Below, in pieces: positions 63,822-64,000 of a stretch of 64,000 bases of DNA. Within the stretch, counting starts at the first letter, position 1; every line of letters starts with the position of its first letter. Location: the NCBI RefSeq assembly GCF_000367945.1, contig NZ_KB849179.1:310001-374000 (forward strand), given 5' to 3'. A program made the position numbers and the translations under genes. The notes under the pieces were generated by a model. The model was given only the letters and a program-made list of their open reading frames with translations. It searched no databases and had not been told where the DNA came from. The DNA comes from Acinetobacter proteolyticus. GTDB taxonomy: Bacteria; Pseudomonadota; Gammaproteobacteria; Pseudomonadales; Moraxellaceae.

Positions 63822-63850
63822 GAAAACTCCAATGTTATTTCGGTCATCAA

Positions 63851-64000
63851 TTAAGCTTTCGCTTTTTTACCGCGATAATCTTCAATCGCAGCTTTAATTG
63901 CATCTTCAGCCAAGACAGAGCAGTGTACTTTCACTGGTGGAAGTGCAAGCTCAGTCGCAATATCAATATTCTTGATTGATTGAGCTTCATCAAGCGTTTT
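63851..64000 (-). CDS. iscU: Scaffold protein IscU, C-terminal part (cut by window edge)
   Basis: 49 codons plus stop at 63851-63853, reading off the right edge. [17 protein letters not shown] includes LPPVK, the HscA recognition motif, and the third cluster-ligand Cys (HCSVLAE). The N-terminal part with the first two cysteines, and presumably iscS and iscR, lie outside the window. Confidence 0.95.
   Translation of the reverse strand, partial: KTLDEAQSIKNIDIATELALPPVKVHCSVLAEDAIKAAIEDYRGKKAKA

Noticed and set aside
1-64000. tRNA, rRNA, CRISPR array, insertion sequence or prophage
   Set aside because: No cloverleaf, spacer array, transposase, integrase or phage gene was seen on either strand.

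Overview
The window is chromosomal DNA from an Acinetobacter-like gammaproteobacterium. The evidence is the AT-rich base composition, an AceR/AceI chlorhexidine-efflux pair (the founding PACE transporter of this genus), three lineage-typical DUF2147 paralogues, and the iscU-iscA-hscB-hscA-fdx order at the right edge. I cannot name the species. I see no insertion sequence, prophage, CRISPR array, rRNA or tRNA.

Left part, 1-12 kb. A plus-strand gene set (M20 ureido-acid hydrolase, class III aminotransferase, aldehyde dehydrogenase, amino-acid permease, agmatine deiminase) reads as one catabolic unit. It could turn agmatine into GABA through ureido intermediates without the usual nitrilase-type AguB. 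Convergent to it is a second agmatine deiminase followed by a two-gene SMR exporter pair. A 600-bp AT-rich gap, a small Cys-rich protein, an SRPBCC protein and an SDR follow.

Centre, 11.3-26 kb. A divergent IclR regulator faces a 12-kb run of thirteen tightly spaced genes plus an outer-membrane porin. The run encodes a three-component Rieske oxygenase (ferredoxin, oxygenase, reductase), a predicted diol dehydrogenase, an extradiol-type dioxygenase, an alpha/beta hydrolase, a cupin, an MFS importer, an atypical SDR, an aspartate-dehydrogenase-like protein, an aldehyde dehydrogenase and a ThDP enzyme. Together they look like uptake, ring hydroxylation, meta-cleavage and downstream processing of an aromatic acid or amide whose identity is unknown. 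TGTTTTA/TAAAACA palindromes between iclR and the first gene, and again before the porin, are the probable IclR operators.

26-31 kb holds an AraC regulator divergent from a Baeyer-Villiger-type monooxygenase, then an alpha/beta hydrolase and a predicted metal-dependent hydrolase. From 31 to 64 kb the content is mostly chromosomal housekeeping: nucleoside deaminase, CynX-type MFS, thiM, three tandem DUF2147 proteins, pepN, an RDD protein, MgtC/SapB, a CPA2 antiporter, benE, a LysE exporter, transaldolase, aceR/aceI, a tautomerase, DUF4291, mfd, a HIT protein, a class III nucleotide cyclase, an Rrf2 regulator with a divergent flavoprotein, and the ISC iron-sulfur assembly operon, which runs off the right edge inside iscU.

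The most promising undescribed systems are the ureido route for agmatine, the agmatine deiminase-SMR operon, the IclR-controlled Rieske/meta-cleavage cluster, and a compact promoter-peptide-terminator unit near 43.85 kb. All function assignments come from reading motifs; no database search was possible.
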